This document shows positions 33,427 to 42,556 of a stretch of 64,000 nucleotides of DNA, one piece after another (the first letter of the stretch is position 1; every line of letters starts with the position of its first letter). The translations under genes and the position numbers were made by a program. Source of the DNA: Streptomyces sp. NRRL WC-3605 (GTDB lineage Bacteria > Actinomycetota > Actinomycetes > Streptomycetales > Streptomycetaceae); NCBI RefSeq assembly GCF_001509795.1, contig NZ_LLZN01000039.1:1-64000 (forward strand), read 5' to 3'. A model generated the notes under the pieces. That model saw only the letters and a program-made list of their open reading frames with translations, was not told the DNA's origin and did not search any database.

Positions 33427-34554
33427 TCAGAGCCAGCCGTTGCGCCGGAACCCGCGGTGCAGGACCACGCACGCGACGGATATGACGGCGAGCACGAGCG
33501 GGTAGCCGAACGTCCACCGCAGCTCCGGCATGTGCTCGAAGTTCATCCCGTACACCCCGCACACCATCGTCGGCACAGCGATGATCGCGGCCCACGCCGT
33601 GATCTTCCGCATGTCCTCGTTCTGGGCGACGGTGACCTGCGCCAGGTGCGCCTGGAGGATCGAGTTCAGCAGCTCGTCGAAGGCGAACAGCTGCTCCTTG
33701 ACCCGCAGCAGGTGGTCGGCGACGTCCCGGAAGTACGCCTGTATCTCCGGGGCCACCACCCGGATCGGCGCGGTGGCCAGTTCCTCCAGCGGACGGCTGA
33801 GCGGCACCACGGCCCGCTTCAGCTCGAGAAGTTCACGCTTGAGCTGGTAGATCCGGCCCGGATCGGCCCGTGCGCCGTTCTCCGCGAAGACGTCCGTCTC
33901 GACCTCGTCGATGTCCTCCTGCACCGAGTCGATGACGCTCAGATAGTCGTCCACCACGTGGTCCGCGATCGCGTGCAGCACCACGGCCGGCCCTTTCGTG
34001 AGCTGCTCGGCGTCCGACTCCAGCTCCTCGCGCAACGGACCGAGCGAGCCGTGCCGCCCGTGCCGCACGGTGATCACGAAGTCGTGGCCGGTGAACACCA
34101 TGATCTCGCCCGTATCCACCACCTCGCTGGTCGACGTGAGCTCCTCGTGCTCGATATAGCAGACCGTCTTGAACACGGCGAACAGCGTGTCGTCGTACCG
34201 CTCCAGCTTCGGCCGCTGATGCGCCTCCACCGCGTCCTCGACCGCCAGCGGATGCAGGTCGAACAGCTCCGCGATGCCGGCGAACTCGTCGTCCGTGGGC
34301 TCGTGGAGACCCAGCCAGACGAATCCGCCGCGGCGCTTGCGCACCCGCTGCAGGGCGTCGGCCACGTCCCCGCTCACCGGGACCCGCGCACCGTCCTGAT
34401 AGGTCACGCAGTTCACCACCGAGGAGCCCAGCGGGGATCTGGCCGGATGGCTCAGGTCGACGCGCGGACGCCGCCGTGCCAGCCGTGCCACCTTGCGCAG
34501 GCCGCCGACCTTCGAAAGGCCGGTGACCTTGCGCAGATTCCCTGCCATGGACAT
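33427..34554 (-). CDS. corA: CorA family magnesium/cobalt channel
   Basis: 375 residues from ATG 34554 (GGGGGG 5 bases upstream; ATG 34548 possible). A large cytoplasmic domain is followed by two C-terminal helices; the pore signature YGMNFEHMPEL sits between them. The HPLAVEDAVEAHQRPKLERYDDTLFAVFKTV block is typical. A pentameric channel for Mg2+ (and Co2+/Ni2+). The basic N-terminal repeat (LRKVTGLSKVGGLRKVARLARRR) is a local extension. No Mg riboswitch is seen upstream. Confidence 0.95.
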   Translation of the reverse strand: MSMAGNLRKVTGLSKVGGLRKVARLARRRPRVDLSHPARSPLGSSVVNCVTYQDGARVPVSGDVADALQRVRKRRGGFVWLGLHEPTDDEFAGIAELFDLHPLAVEDAVEAHQRPKLERYDDTLFAVFKTVCYIEHEELTSTSEVVDTGEIMVFTGHDFVITVRHGRHGSLGPLREELESDAEQLTKGPAVVLHAIADHVVDDYLSVIDSVQEDIDEVETDVFAENGARADPGRIYQLKRELLELKRAVVPLSRPLEELATAPIRVVAPEIQAYFRDVADHLLRVKEQLFAFDELLNSILQAHLAQVTVAQNEDMRKITAWAAIIAVPTMVCGVYGMNFEHMPELRWTFGYPLVLAVISVACVVLHRGFRRNGWL

Positions 34555-34844
34555 CTGGACCCCCCTGTGTCGGATCTCCTGCGCACGTCATCTCGACGGC
34601 CGCCGGGCGGTGTTCCCGCCGCGGGGTGCGTCGTGGCCGCCAGTCTGCCAGGAGAGGGTGAGACGCGGGTAAGCCTGTGGGAACAGCGCGTTCCGCTTGG
34701 TTCCCGCCTGTGGACGACGCGAGCGCACCCGTGTCCGGCAGCCGTGGGAAAGGTGGAAAGCGTCCGTGCGAAAGGTGGAAATCGGCGCGCCGGGGCCGAG
34801 CGTCGGCCTCTTCGGACAAGGGTGGCAACTGGGATGATCGGCGC

Positions 34845-35657
34845 ATGACGCGAACCGACGGATACCTCCTGGACAACCGGCAGGACGAGGCAGCCGAGCG
34901 CTTCGACGCCTTCGCCGCACTCTTCGACCCCACGACGTTCCGGCACCTGGAACGGCTCGGCACCGGCCCCGGCTGGCACTGCTGGGAGGTCGGCGCCGGA
35001 GGCACCTCGGTGGTGTCCTGGCTGGCCAAGAAGGTCGGCCCCACCGGGCGTGTCGTCGCCACCGACATCGACACCTCACGGCTCACCCCCGCCGCCCGCC
35101 CGCCGGTCGAGGTCCGCGTCCACGACGTCGCCGCCGACGAAGCCCCGGGGGAGGGCTTCGACCTGGTGCACGCCCGGCTCGTCCTCGTCCATGTGCCGGA
35201 CCGGGACAAGGCGTTGAAGTCGATGATCGGCGCCCTGCGCCCCGGCGGCCGTCTGCTGATCGAGGACGCCGATCCGGCCCTGCAGCCGTTGCTCTGCCCG
35301 GAGGACCACGGCCCCGAGCAGCAGCTCGCGAACCGGCTGCGCAACGGGTTCCGCACCCTGCTGGCCGAACGCGGCGCCGACCTCTCCTACGGCCGCCGGC
35401 TGCCGCGCCTGCTGCGCGAGGCCGGGCTGCAGCGGGTGGAGGCCGACGCGTACTTCCCGCTCGCCTCGTCCGCCTGCGCCGCTCTGGAGTCCGCCACCGT
35501 CCGGCAGATCCGCGGCCGGCTGGTCGCCGAAGGCATCGCCACCGACGCGGAGATCGACCGCCACCTCGCCGACGTGGCCGCCGGCGGCATGGACCTGGCC
35601 ACCGCCCCGATGATCTCGGCGTGGGGACGCAAGGCGCCGGAGGAGACCGGCGGCTGA
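34845..35657 (+). CDS. Class I SAM-dependent methyltransferase
   Basis: 270 residues from ATG 34845. SAM site WHCWEVGAGGTSVVSWLAKKVGPTGRVVATDID, then VHDVAADEAPGEGFDLVHARLVLVHVPDRDKAL and LRPGGRLLIEDAD. The family is common in Streptomyces, with no assigned substrate. There is no Shine-Dalgarno; GATGAT (34833-34838) is 6 bases before the start, a possible weak -10 of a leaderless transcript. Confidence 0.88.
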   Translation: MTRTDGYLLDNRQDEAAERFDAFAALFDPTTFRHLERLGTGPGWHCWEVGAGGTSVVSWLAKKVGPTGRVVATDIDTSRLTPAARPPVEVRVHDVAADEAPGEGFDLVHARLVLVHVPDRDKALKSMIGALRPGGRLLIEDADPALQPLLCPEDHGPEQQLANRLRNGFRTLLAERGADLSYGRRLPRLLREAGLQRVEADAYFPLASSACAALESATVRQIRGRLVAEGIATDAEIDRHLADVAAGGMDLATAPMISAWGRKAPEETGG

Positions 35658-35700
35658 CCCGCGCGCCGGAGCTCATCCACCAGACCTCACCTGCCGGACC

Positions 35701-36636
35701 TCATGTCGCCGAAGGGGGTCTGCCGCCCACCCGTCCCACGGCCACCGCACCGGCCCGGCATCCCTCCCGCGCCGCCTCCTCGGGCCCGGCGTCCCGCAGC
35801 AGCGCGGCCAGGAAGGCGCCCGTGAAGGCGTCCCCCGCCCCCGTCGTGTCCCGCGCCACCGCCGGTTCCGCCGGAACTCGCGCGCACACGGCCCCGTCCC
35901 GGGCCACCAGCGCCCCGTCCGCGCCCTGCTTGGCGACCACCAGCGGCACCCGGAGGCTCAGTTCGGCCGCAGCCCGCTCCGCGTCGGCCGTCCCCGTCAG
36001 CAGGCGGGCCTCGCCACGGCTGGGCAGCAGGACGTCCACTCCCGCCACCGCCTTCAGGAAGCGGTCGGCGCCCAGGCGCACCAGGAACCCGGCCGACGCC
36101 GGGTCCAGACTCACCCGTACGCCCCGCGCGCGTGCCGACCGCAGAGCCGCCGCCACCAGCGCCCGGCTCGGCTCCGAGAACAGCAGGTACCCCGACAGGT
36201 GCAGATGGCCGACCCCGTCGAGCAGATCCTCCGACCAGTCCCCAGGGTCCAGTCGCAGGGAGGCGCCGCTGTCGGTCAGGAACGTCCGCTCGGCGGCGGC
36301 ACCCCCGTCGACCAGGCAGATCACCGTCCCGGTCGGCGCCTTCGGATCGACGACGAGCAGCGGCCGTACCCCGCCGGCCACCAGCTCCCGCTCGTGCCAG
36401 GCCGCCGCGTCCGCCCCGACCCGGCCCAGCAGCCGTACGTCCGCGCAGCCCCGGTACGCCGCCCAGCAGGCCACGTTGGCGCCCGCGCCGCCCGGCACGG
36501 TCCGGATGACCGCCGCCGTGTCCGTGCCGGAGGCGAGCGGTCCGTGGTGACGGGCGACGACGTCCGTCACCACGTCCCCGACGACCAGGAGGGCACCCGG
36601 CGAGGACACCGGGTCGTGTGCCGCCCCCGCGCTCAC
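35701..36636 (-). CDS. PfkB-family kinase, probable pseudouridine kinase
   Basis: 311 residues from GTG 36636, overlapping the psuG stop as GTGA. PfkB motifs: LVVGDVVTDVVARH, VPGGAGANVACWAA (motif 1) and DTTGAGDAFTGAFLAALL (motif 2, with the catalytic Asp). Translational coupling to a pseudouridine-5'-phosphate glycosidase strongly suggests the substrate is pseudouridine (PsuK role). A ribokinase-like sugar kinase is the alternative. Confidence 0.88.
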   Translation of the reverse strand: MSAGAAHDPVSSPGALLVVGDVVTDVVARHHGPLASGTDTAAVIRTVPGGAGANVACWAAYRGCADVRLLGRVGADAAAWHERELVAGGVRPLLVVDPKAPTGTVICLVDGGAAAERTFLTDSGASLRLDPGDWSEDLLDGVGHLHLSGYLLFSEPSRALVAAALRSARARGVRVSLDPASAGFLVRLGADRFLKAVAGVDVLLPSRGEARLLTGTADAERAAAELSLRVPLVVAKQGADGALVARDGAVCARVPAEPAVARDTTGAGDAFTGAFLAALLRDAGPEEAAREGCRAGAVAVGRVGGRPPSAT

Positions 36637-37541
36637 ACCCCGGTCCAGGCCGCCGCGATCCGCCCCGCCAGCCGCACGTTGCCGCGCACCGCCGCCAGGT
36701 TGGCGCTCAGGGAGGCGCCGTCGGTGTGCCGTACCAGGTGGTCCAGCAGGAACGGGGTGACGGCCTGGCCGGTCACGCCGCGCTCCTCGCACGCGTGCAG
36801 CGCTTCGGCCAGCACACGCGCGTGCAGGTCCGGATCGAGCTGCTCCTCCTCCGGCACCGGATTGGCGACGATCAGCGCCGACGCGGGCCCGTCGAGATCG
36901 TCCTGGGCACGCATCACCTCGGCCACCTCCCTCGGTGAGCGCAGCGTCCAGTCCACCGGGTGTCCCGAGTCGGACAGGTAGAAGCCGGGGAAGCGCTCGG
37001 TGCCGTAACCGGCCACCGCCACCCCCAGGGTCTCCAGCCGCTGCAGGGTGGCCGGGACGTCCAGGATCGACTTCACGCCCGCGCACACCACCGTGATCCG
37101 GGTCCGTGCCAGCAGCCCCAGGTCGGCCGACTCGTCCTGCGTCACCGTCCACTCCCGGTGCACGCCCCCCAGACCGCCCGTCGCGAACACCCGCACACCG
37201 GCCAGCGCCGCCAGCTGCGCCGTGGCCGACACCGTCGTCGCACCGCTCGCCCCGGCCGCCACCGCGAGCGGCAGATCCCGGTGCCCCAGCTTCCGGATGC
37301 CGTCCTCGTTGGCGATCCGCTCCAACTGCTGCTTGTCGAGGCCGACGTGCGGCCGTCCGTCCAGCACGGCGATCGTCGCGGGTACCGCACCCACCCGCCG
37401 TACGACGTCCTCCAGTTCCAGCGCCACCTGGAGGTTGCGCGGACGGGGCAGCCCGTGCGCGATGATCGTGGATTCCAGGGCCACCACCGGGCGACGCGCG
37501 TCGACCGCCTCCCGCACTTCCTCCGACACCACCAGCACCAC
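36633..37541 (-). CDS. psuG: Pseudouridine-5'-phosphate glycosidase
   Basis: 302 residues from GTG 37541, with AGGAGG 7 bases upstream. The PsuG family signatures are clear: VVALESTIIAHGLPRPRNL, LDGRPHVGL, HRDLPLAVAAGASGATTVSAT, VFATGGLGGVHRE, VVCAGVKSILDVPATLQRLETLGV, PGFYLSDSG and the end NPVPEEEQLD. It splits the C-C glycosidic bond of pseudouridine 5'-phosphate to uracil and ribose 5-phosphate. With the downstream kinase it forms a complete two-step pathway for reusing modified RNA nucleosides. Confidence 0.95.
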   Translation of the reverse strand: MVLVVSEEVREAVDARRPVVALESTIIAHGLPRPRNLQVALELEDVVRRVGAVPATIAVLDGRPHVGLDKQQLERIANEDGIRKLGHRDLPLAVAAGASGATTVSATAQLAALAGVRVFATGGLGGVHREWTVTQDESADLGLLARTRITVVCAGVKSILDVPATLQRLETLGVAVAGYGTERFPGFYLSDSGHPVDWTLRSPREVAEVMRAQDDLDGPASALIVANPVPEEEQLDPDLHARVLAEALHACEERGVTGQAVTPFLLDHLVRHTDGASLSANLAAVRGNVRLAGRIAAAWTGV

Positions 37542-37640
37542 GCGACTGCCTCCTGTCTGTCGGTACACCCTCATCCCTGGCGACACACGCGGCCGGTCAA
37601 ACCCTTGCGGCCTGTGGGGGACGACACCAGCCTGGAGTGC

Positions 37641-38069
37641 ATGAAGGACAACACCGCACGTCTGGACCATGTCGTCCTGTGGGTCCGCGACCCGGTCACG
37701 GCCGCCGGCTTCTACCAGAAGACAGTCGGCATGGAGCCCGTCCGGCTCACCGAGTTCACCGAGGGGACGGTGCCGTTCCCCTCCGTCCGCCTCAACGACG
37801 AGACGATCATCGACCTCATGCCGCTCACCATGGCCGAGCGGATGAAGATGCTGCCCGGCGCCGCGGGGAGCGCCGGCCACCCCGTCAACCACGTCTGCCT
37901 CGCCCTGCCCGGCGAGGACTTCGACACCTTGCGGGCCCGCCTGGAGGAGAGCGGCACACCCGTGTCGGACATCTCGCGCGACTCCTTCGGCGCCCGCGGG
38001 AACGCCACACGCAGCTTCTACTTCCGCGACCCCGACGGCAACGTGTTCGAGGCCCGGCACTACGACTGA
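37641..38069 (+). CDS. VOC (glyoxalase/dioxygenase fold) family protein
   Basis: 142 residues from ATG 37641 (GGAG only 4 bases upstream). A single VOC module pair: LDHVVLWVRDPVTAAGFYQKTVGM (metal His near residue 10), HPVNHVCLALPGED, and the end FYFRDPDGNVFEARHYD with the metal Glu. This resembles metal-dependent lyase or dioxygenase relatives; the substrate is unknown. Confidence 0.88.
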   Translation: MKDNTARLDHVVLWVRDPVTAAGFYQKTVGMEPVRLTEFTEGTVPFPSVRLNDETIIDLMPLTMAERMKMLPGAAGSAGHPVNHVCLALPGEDFDTLRARLEESGTPVSDISRDSFGARGNATRSFYFRDPDGNVFEARHYD

Positions 38070-38084
38070 CCCGGCGATCGCGAA

Positions 38085-38110
38085 AGGGGGCCACGCGCGC
38101 GTGGCCCCCT
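38085..38110. terminator. Perfect palindromic bidirectional terminator (VOC / fdhA)
   Basis: A 26-base perfect palindrome, centre CGCG, arms beginning AGGGGGCCACG, midway between the convergent VOC and fdhA stops. The strict symmetry fits termination on both strands. Confidence 0.85.
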
Positions 38111-38122
38111 CCCGCTCCGGCG

Positions 38123-39349
38123 TCAGACCGGCTGCACGCCCTCCAGCGCTCCGTGCGGGTTGAGCACGTACTTGCGGCTCGCTCCCTGGTCGAAGTCGGC
38201 GTAGCCGGCCGGCGCGTCCTCCAGGCCGATCACGGTGGCGTTGACCGCCTTCGCGATGTGGACCCGCTCGTGCAGGATCGCCATCATCAGGCCACGGTGG
38301 TACTTCATGACCGGGCACTGCCCGGTCGTCAAGGTGTGGCTCTTGGCCCAGCCCAGACCGAGGCGCACCTTCAGGGTGCCGGTCTGCGCGTCCTGGTCGA
38401 CGCCGCCCGGGTCGTCCGTGACGTACAGCCCGGGGATGCCGAGGGCACCGCCCGCGCGTGTGAGACCCATCAGCGAGTTGAGGACCGTGGCGGGCGCCTC
38501 CCCGGCGTCCTTGCCGTGGGCCCGGGCCTCGAAGCCGACCGCGTCGACCGCGGCGTCCACCTCGGGCTCCCCGAGGATCTGCGCGATCTGGTCCTCGACG
38601 CTGCCCTGCGAGACGTCGACCGTCTCGCACCCGAAGCTGCGCGCCTGCGCGAGACGTTCGGCGTTCAGGTCGCCGACGATGACCGCGGCGGCCCCCAGCA
38701 GCTGCGCCGAGGCGGCTGCCGCCAGCCCCACCGGGCCCGCGCCGGCCACGTACACCGTCGACCCGACCCCGGCACCCGAACTGACCACACCGTGGAAGCC
38801 CGTCGGGAAGATGTCCGACAGCATGGTCAGGTCCAGCAGCTTCTCGCGCGCCTGGTCCCGGTCGGGGAACTTCAGCGCGTTGAAGTCGGCGTAGGGGACC
38901 ATGACGAACTCGGCCTGCCCGCCGACCCAGCCGCCCATGTCGACATAGCCGTAGGCGGCGCCCGGCCGAGCCGGGTTCACATTGAGGCAGATGCCCGTTT
39001 TGCGCTCCTTGCAGTTGCGGCAGCGCCCGCAGGCGATGTTGAACGGCACCGAGACGATGTCGCCCACGTCGAGGAACTCGACGTCGGGGCCCCGCTCGAC
39101 GATCTCCCCGGTGATCTCGTGTCCCAGGACCAGCCCCGCCGGCGCGGTCGTCCGTCCGCGCACCATGTGCTGGTCGCTTCCGCAGATGTTGGTCGCGAGA
39201 ACTTTGAGGATCACCCCGTGCCGGCACATACGGCCGACGTTGTCCGGATGGACTCCCGGACCGTCCTTGAGTTCGAGCGTCGGGTAGTCGATGGTCCTGA
39301 CCTCGACCGCGCCCGGCTTCAGATACGCCACTGCCCTGTTTCCGCTCAT
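38123..39349 (-). CDS. fdhA: Zinc-dependent formaldehyde dehydrogenase, glutathione-independent
   Basis: 408 residues from ATG 39349 (GGAG 7 bases upstream). Medium-chain alcohol dehydrogenase: catalytic zinc ligands C56, H77 and acidic residue in NICGSDQH / LGHEITGE, structural zinc C107, C110, C113, C121, and NAD site VYVAGAGPVGLAAAASAQ. The long insert DPGGVDQDAQTGTLKVRLG is typical of Pseudomonas-type FdhA, which oxidises formaldehyde to formate with tightly bound NAD and needs no thiol cofactor. It would complement the mycothiol-dependent route of Actinobacteria. Confidence 0.93.
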   Translation of the reverse strand: MSGNRAVAYLKPGAVEVRTIDYPTLELKDGPGVHPDNVGRMCRHGVILKVLATNICGSDQHMVRGRTTAPAGLVLGHEITGEIVERGPDVEFLDVGDIVSVPFNIACGRCRNCKERKTGICLNVNPARPGAAYGYVDMGGWVGGQAEFVMVPYADFNALKFPDRDQAREKLLDLTMLSDIFPTGFHGVVSSGAGVGSTVYVAGAGPVGLAAAASAQLLGAAAVIVGDLNAERLAQARSFGCETVDVSQGSVEDQIAQILGEPEVDAAVDAVGFEARAHGKDAGEAPATVLNSLMGLTRAGGALGIPGLYVTDDPGGVDQDAQTGTLKVRLGLGWAKSHTLTTGQCPVMKYHRGLMMAILHERVHIAKAVNATVIGLEDAPAGYADFDQGASRKYVLNPHGALEGVQPV

Positions 39350-39517
39350 GCGTGATCTCCGTCCTTTCGGCTCCCGTCTCCTCCAGAAGCCAGTCGGATA
39401 CCAGCGGCTGCGCGCACATCCGAGTCTGCTACCGCTCACGCCGTCCGGCCAGCCGTCGCGCGGCCACCGGCCGCAGCGGTCCATGACGGCCCGAGAAGAG
39501 CCCTGTTCGAGGACGGG

Positions 39518-40810
39518 TCACGCCTGCCGGTCGCCCGCGACGGCTCCCGTCCGTCCGCTCCGGGTGAAGAGGGCGAGCGCGGCCAGCGGCAGCAGCAGGC
39601 AGGCGGCGAAGAGGTTCAGCCAGGCGTAGCTGGCGGTGGCGACGACGAGACCCGCGGCCGCGCCGCCGATGCCCGCCGAGGCGTTCATGACCAGGTCCGA
39701 CAGACCCTGCGCGGCGGCTCGCGCGGCCTGCGGCACCGAGTCCGTGAGCAGCGCCGAGCCCGAGACGAGACCGGCGGACCAGCCGAGGCCCAGCACGAAC
39801 AGGCCGGCCGCCGTCTGCCCGTGCCGGCCGCCCGCCGTGCCGGCGAGGAACACCGCGCACGCCAGCAGCCCCACGGCCAGTCCGATCCCCGACAGCCGCC
39901 CCAGACGGTCCGACAGCCGGCCCATCAGCGGGGCGAAGGCGTACATGCCCGCGATGTGCCCGCTGATGACCAACCCGATCAGTTCGATGCCGGCGCCGTG
40001 ATGCTCCAAATCGACCGGGGTCATCGACATGACCGACACCATCGCGGTGTGCGCCACGGCGACGGCCACGATCGCCAGCCGGGCCCGCGGCGAGGCGGCC
40101 ACGGCGGCCACGCCCGCGCGCAGGGAGCGCCCCTCGGGCGTCCGCTCCTCGGCCGGCGCGAGGGCACGCGCCGTGAGCAGCGGGTCCGGGCGCAGCAGTA
40201 CGGCCACCACGACCGCGGACAGCAGAAAGATCCCCGCCGCCCACAGGAACGGGCCGGCCGCCGCGGGTATACCGAGGCCGGTGACGCTGCGACCGGCGGG
40301 GGCCGCGATGTTCGGCCCGATCACCGCGCCGATGGTGGTCGCCCACACCACCAGCGAGATCGCACGCGCGCGCTGCTCGGGCTCGGCCAGGTCGGCGGCC
40401 GCGAACCTGGCCTGGAGGTTCGCCGACGACGCCGCGCCGAACGCCGCCAGCCCGCACAGGAGCAGCGGGAAGCTTCCGGCCCGGGCCGCGACCACGCTGA
40501 CCCCGGCGCCCAGGGCGCCGATCAGATAGGCCAGGACGAGTCCCGGACGGCGCCCCCGCGCGGTCATCAGCGCGGCCAGCGGCATCGACAGCACCGCCGT
40601 GCCCGCGACGGTCGCCGTGGGCGCGAGTCCCGACAGCGACTCGGTGCCGCTGACCTCCTTGGCGAGGACCGCGGCGAGCGCGATGCCGGTGGCGACGCCG
40701 AGGCCGCCCAGGATCTGCGTCGCGATCAGCACGGCCGAGGTCCGGCGCCGCAGCGCCGCGAGGTCCTGGGGCGTCACCGGCACGGACGCGCCGCGCTCCA
40801 CACTCGTCAT
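39518..40810 (-). CDS. Major facilitator superfamily transporter (drug-efflux type)
   Basis: 430 residues from ATG 40810. Twelve hydrophobic helices; MFS loop motif LMTARGRRPGLV between helices 2 and 3 and GRLSDRLGRLSGIG between 8 and 9. No close functional marker. Its upstream region (40811-41077) holds an unusual cluster of tandem repeats instead of a plain spacer. Confidence 0.87.
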   Translation of the reverse strand: MTSVERGASVPVTPQDLAALRRRTSAVLIATQILGGLGVATGIALAAVLAKEVSGTESLSGLAPTATVAGTAVLSMPLAALMTARGRRPGLVLAYLIGALGAGVSVVAARAGSFPLLLCGLAAFGAASSANLQARFAAADLAEPEQRARAISLVVWATTIGAVIGPNIAAPAGRSVTGLGIPAAAGPFLWAAGIFLLSAVVVAVLLRPDPLLTARALAPAEERTPEGRSLRAGVAAVAASPRARLAIVAVAVAHTAMVSVMSMTPVDLEHHGAGIELIGLVISGHIAGMYAFAPLMGRLSDRLGRLSGIGLAVGLLACAVFLAGTAGGRHGQTAAGLFVLGLGWSAGLVSGSALLTDSVPQAARAAAQGLSDLVMNASAGIGGAAAGLVVATASYAWLNLFAACLLLPLAALALFTRSGRTGAVAGDRQA

Positions 40811-40970
40811 GACGCCTGCCCGGACCCTGCGTACGTCCAGCCGGACGGCGCAAGGCGACACACCGGACCGGCCGCGTACGGGCGGGTGAAAGATGTCGTC
40901 GTCACGGGCGCAGTCTCCCCCCTCCGGCGCGCCGGCCCAACCGATTACCTCCGGCCGGAGCCGCCGCACG

Positions 40971-41070
40971 ACGCGGCCCGCGTACCGCAGCCCACGATGC
41001 GGCCCGCGTACCGCAGCCGACGCGGCCCGCGTACCGCGCAAGCGGCCCCGCACAAAGCGGCCCGCGCACA
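40971..41070. repeat. Clustered repeats of a GCGGCCCGCGTACCGC unit
   Basis: Three near-identical 22-base copies begin at 40971, 40997 and 41020 (core GCGGCCCGCGTACCGC), spaced 26 and 23 bases apart, followed by two decayed copies at 41042-41070. They lie between the MFS start (40810) and the ogt stop (41078). Spacing is too short and irregular for CRISPR. The same core occurs nowhere else that I noticed in the window. Confidence 0.8.
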
Positions 41071-41077
41071 GGTCCGG

Positions 41078-41632
41078 TCAGAACAGCGGCTCCGGCAGGA
41101 CCCCTTCCAGCGCCAGCAGCTTCCGTTTGGTCTCCCGACCGCCCCCGAAGCCTCCGATGCCGCCGCCGCTCTCCACGACGCGGTGGCACGGCACCACGAC
41201 GGGGAGCGGGTTGGCGCCCATCGCCATGCCGACCGCCTGGGCCGCGCCGGGCTGCCCGACGCGTCCCGCCAGATCGCCGTACCCGACGACCGCCCCGAAC
41301 GGCACCGACGAGGCCAGCTCACGCAGGACCTGCCGGTTGAAGCCCGAGATCAACGACCAGTCCAGCGGCAGATCGAAGTCCTTGCGCGTCCCCGCGAAGT
41401 ACTCCTCCGTCTGACGTATCGGCTCGGCGAGCAGGGTGGACCCGGGGTCCTCCACCGGATCGGCGCCCAGCCGCGCGGCCAGCCGCTCCAGCGTCTTCTC
41501 GCGTATCTCCGGCGTGGCGTGGAACACGACGCTGACCAGGCCGTCCCGTGTGGCGGCCAGCATCAGCGGACCGATGGCGGTGCCGACGACGGCCCACACC
41601 ACCCGCTGCTCGTCCTGCCCGTGGCTGTCCAT
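41078..41632 (-). CDS. ogt: Methylated-DNA-protein-cysteine methyltransferase
   Basis: 184 residues from ATG 41632. The acceptor site is VVVPCHRVV (C149), preceded by the helix-turn-helix region FNRQVLRELASSVPFGAVVGYGDLAGRVGQPGAAQAVG with its Arg finger region. It moves O6-methyl groups from guanine in DNA to its own cysteine, once per molecule. An in-frame TTG at 41662 exists, but it lies inside the damage-type promoter, whose -10 is 7 bases before ATG 41632; the short form is therefore the right one. Confidence 0.94.
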   Translation of the reverse strand: MDSHGQDEQRVVWAVVGTAIGPLMLAATRDGLVSVVFHATPEIREKTLERLAARLGADPVEDPGSTLLAEPIRQTEEYFAGTRKDFDLPLDWSLISGFNRQVLRELASSVPFGAVVGYGDLAGRVGQPGAAQAVGMAMGANPLPVVVPCHRVVESGGGIGGFGGGRETKRKLLALEGVLPEPLF

Positions 41633-41639
41633 GTGCTTC

Positions 41640-41662
41640 ACCGTACGGGCCGCCACTGACAA
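41640..41662 (-). promoter_or_regulatory. DNA-damage (RecA-NDp/PafBC-type) promoter of ogt
   Basis: On the minus strand: TTGTCAGTG (41662-41654), 8 bases, TACGGT (41645-41640), then 7 bases to ATG 41632. Both boxes are identical to those of uvrB. Confidence 0.75.
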
Positions 41663-41680
41663 CGCGCCCTTGAGGGCCGC

Positions 41681-42556
41681 TCAGCCGGCCGGGAGCGCGT
41701 CCCGCACCACGTCCGGGCTGTTGGTGATGATGCCGTCGACCCCGTACCCGGCGACCTGCCGGGCCGTGTCCGCGTCGTTCACGGTCCACGTGAACACCTC
41801 CAGCGGCGCGCCGTGCGGTCCGTCGAACTCGTGGACGGAGGAGACGTAGCCGGGGGAGACCGTGGTGTACGACGGGTTGATCTGGTCGGCGAAGCCCGCG
41901 TACCGCGACAGGTCCGCCACCGACGGCGTGCCGAGGAAGCCGGTCTTCACCGCCGGCTGCAGCTCGTGGACGGCGCGGACGCTGTCGGCGCCGAAGCTCT
42001 GCACGATCAGCCGGCCGGCCAGGTGCGAGGCGTCGAGCCAGCCCTCGGCGTCCAGCGTCTTCAGGATCTGCTGCTCGATGCCCGGGTACAGCTCGGGGTT
42101 CTTGATCTCCAGCAGCAGCTTCTGCCGGTGCGACTCCACCCGGTCCACGAACTGCCTCAGGGTCGGCACGCGCGCGCCGGCGAACTCCGGTCCGAACCAG
42201 CCGCCCGCGTCCAGCCGGGCGATCTCCGCCGCCGTGAAGTCCTTCACCTTCCACGGGGAGCGGCCGGGGAAGACCTCCTCGACGTCCGTCGTGCGTCTCA
42301 GGTTGTCGTCGTGGATCACGACGAGCTCGCCGTCCTTGGTGCGCTGCACGTCGTTCTCGACCCACTCGATGCCGAGGACGGCGGCCTTGTCGACGGCGGC
42401 CAGCGTGTTCTCGGGCGCATACGAGGAGGCTCCTCGGTGGGCGATGACCGTCGGCCGCTCGGCCCGGACGCCCGCGCCGGCGGCGGGAGCGGGGAACAGC
42501 AGAGCGGCCGTTCCCAGCAGTGCGGCCGTCGTGGCGGCAACAGCGCGCGCGTGCAT
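41681..42556 (-). CDS. Secreted glycerophosphodiester phosphodiesterase
   Basis: 291 residues; ATG 42556 after GAGGAG. A signal peptide (AVAATTAALLGTAALLFPAPAAGA, cleavage near residue 28) precedes a GDPD barrel: PTVIAHRGASSYAPENTLAAV (catalytic His), EWVENDVQRTKDGELVVIHDDNLRRTT, LLLEIKNPE and the end VDGIITNSPD. It releases glycerol 3-phosphate from deacylated phospholipids or wall teichoic material outside the cell. I see no clear PHO box upstream. Confidence 0.93.
   Translation of the reverse strand: MHARAVAATTAALLGTAALLFPAPAAGAGVRAERPTVIAHRGASSYAPENTLAAVDKAAVLGIEWVENDVQRTKDGELVVIHDDNLRRTTDVEEVFPGRSPWKVKDFTAAEIARLDAGGWFGPEFAGARVPTLRQFVDRVESHRQKLLLEIKNPELYPGIEQQILKTLDAEGWLDASHLAGRLIVQSFGADSVRAVHELQPAVKTGFLGTPSVADLSRYAGFADQINPSYTTVSPGYVSSVHEFDGPHGAPLEVFTWTVNDADTARQVAGYGVDGIITNSPDVVRDALPAG

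Noticed and set aside
40971..41070. CRISPR array
   Set aside because: Repeats are about 22 bases with only 1-4 bases between them and decay at one end; there are no spacers and no cas genes.
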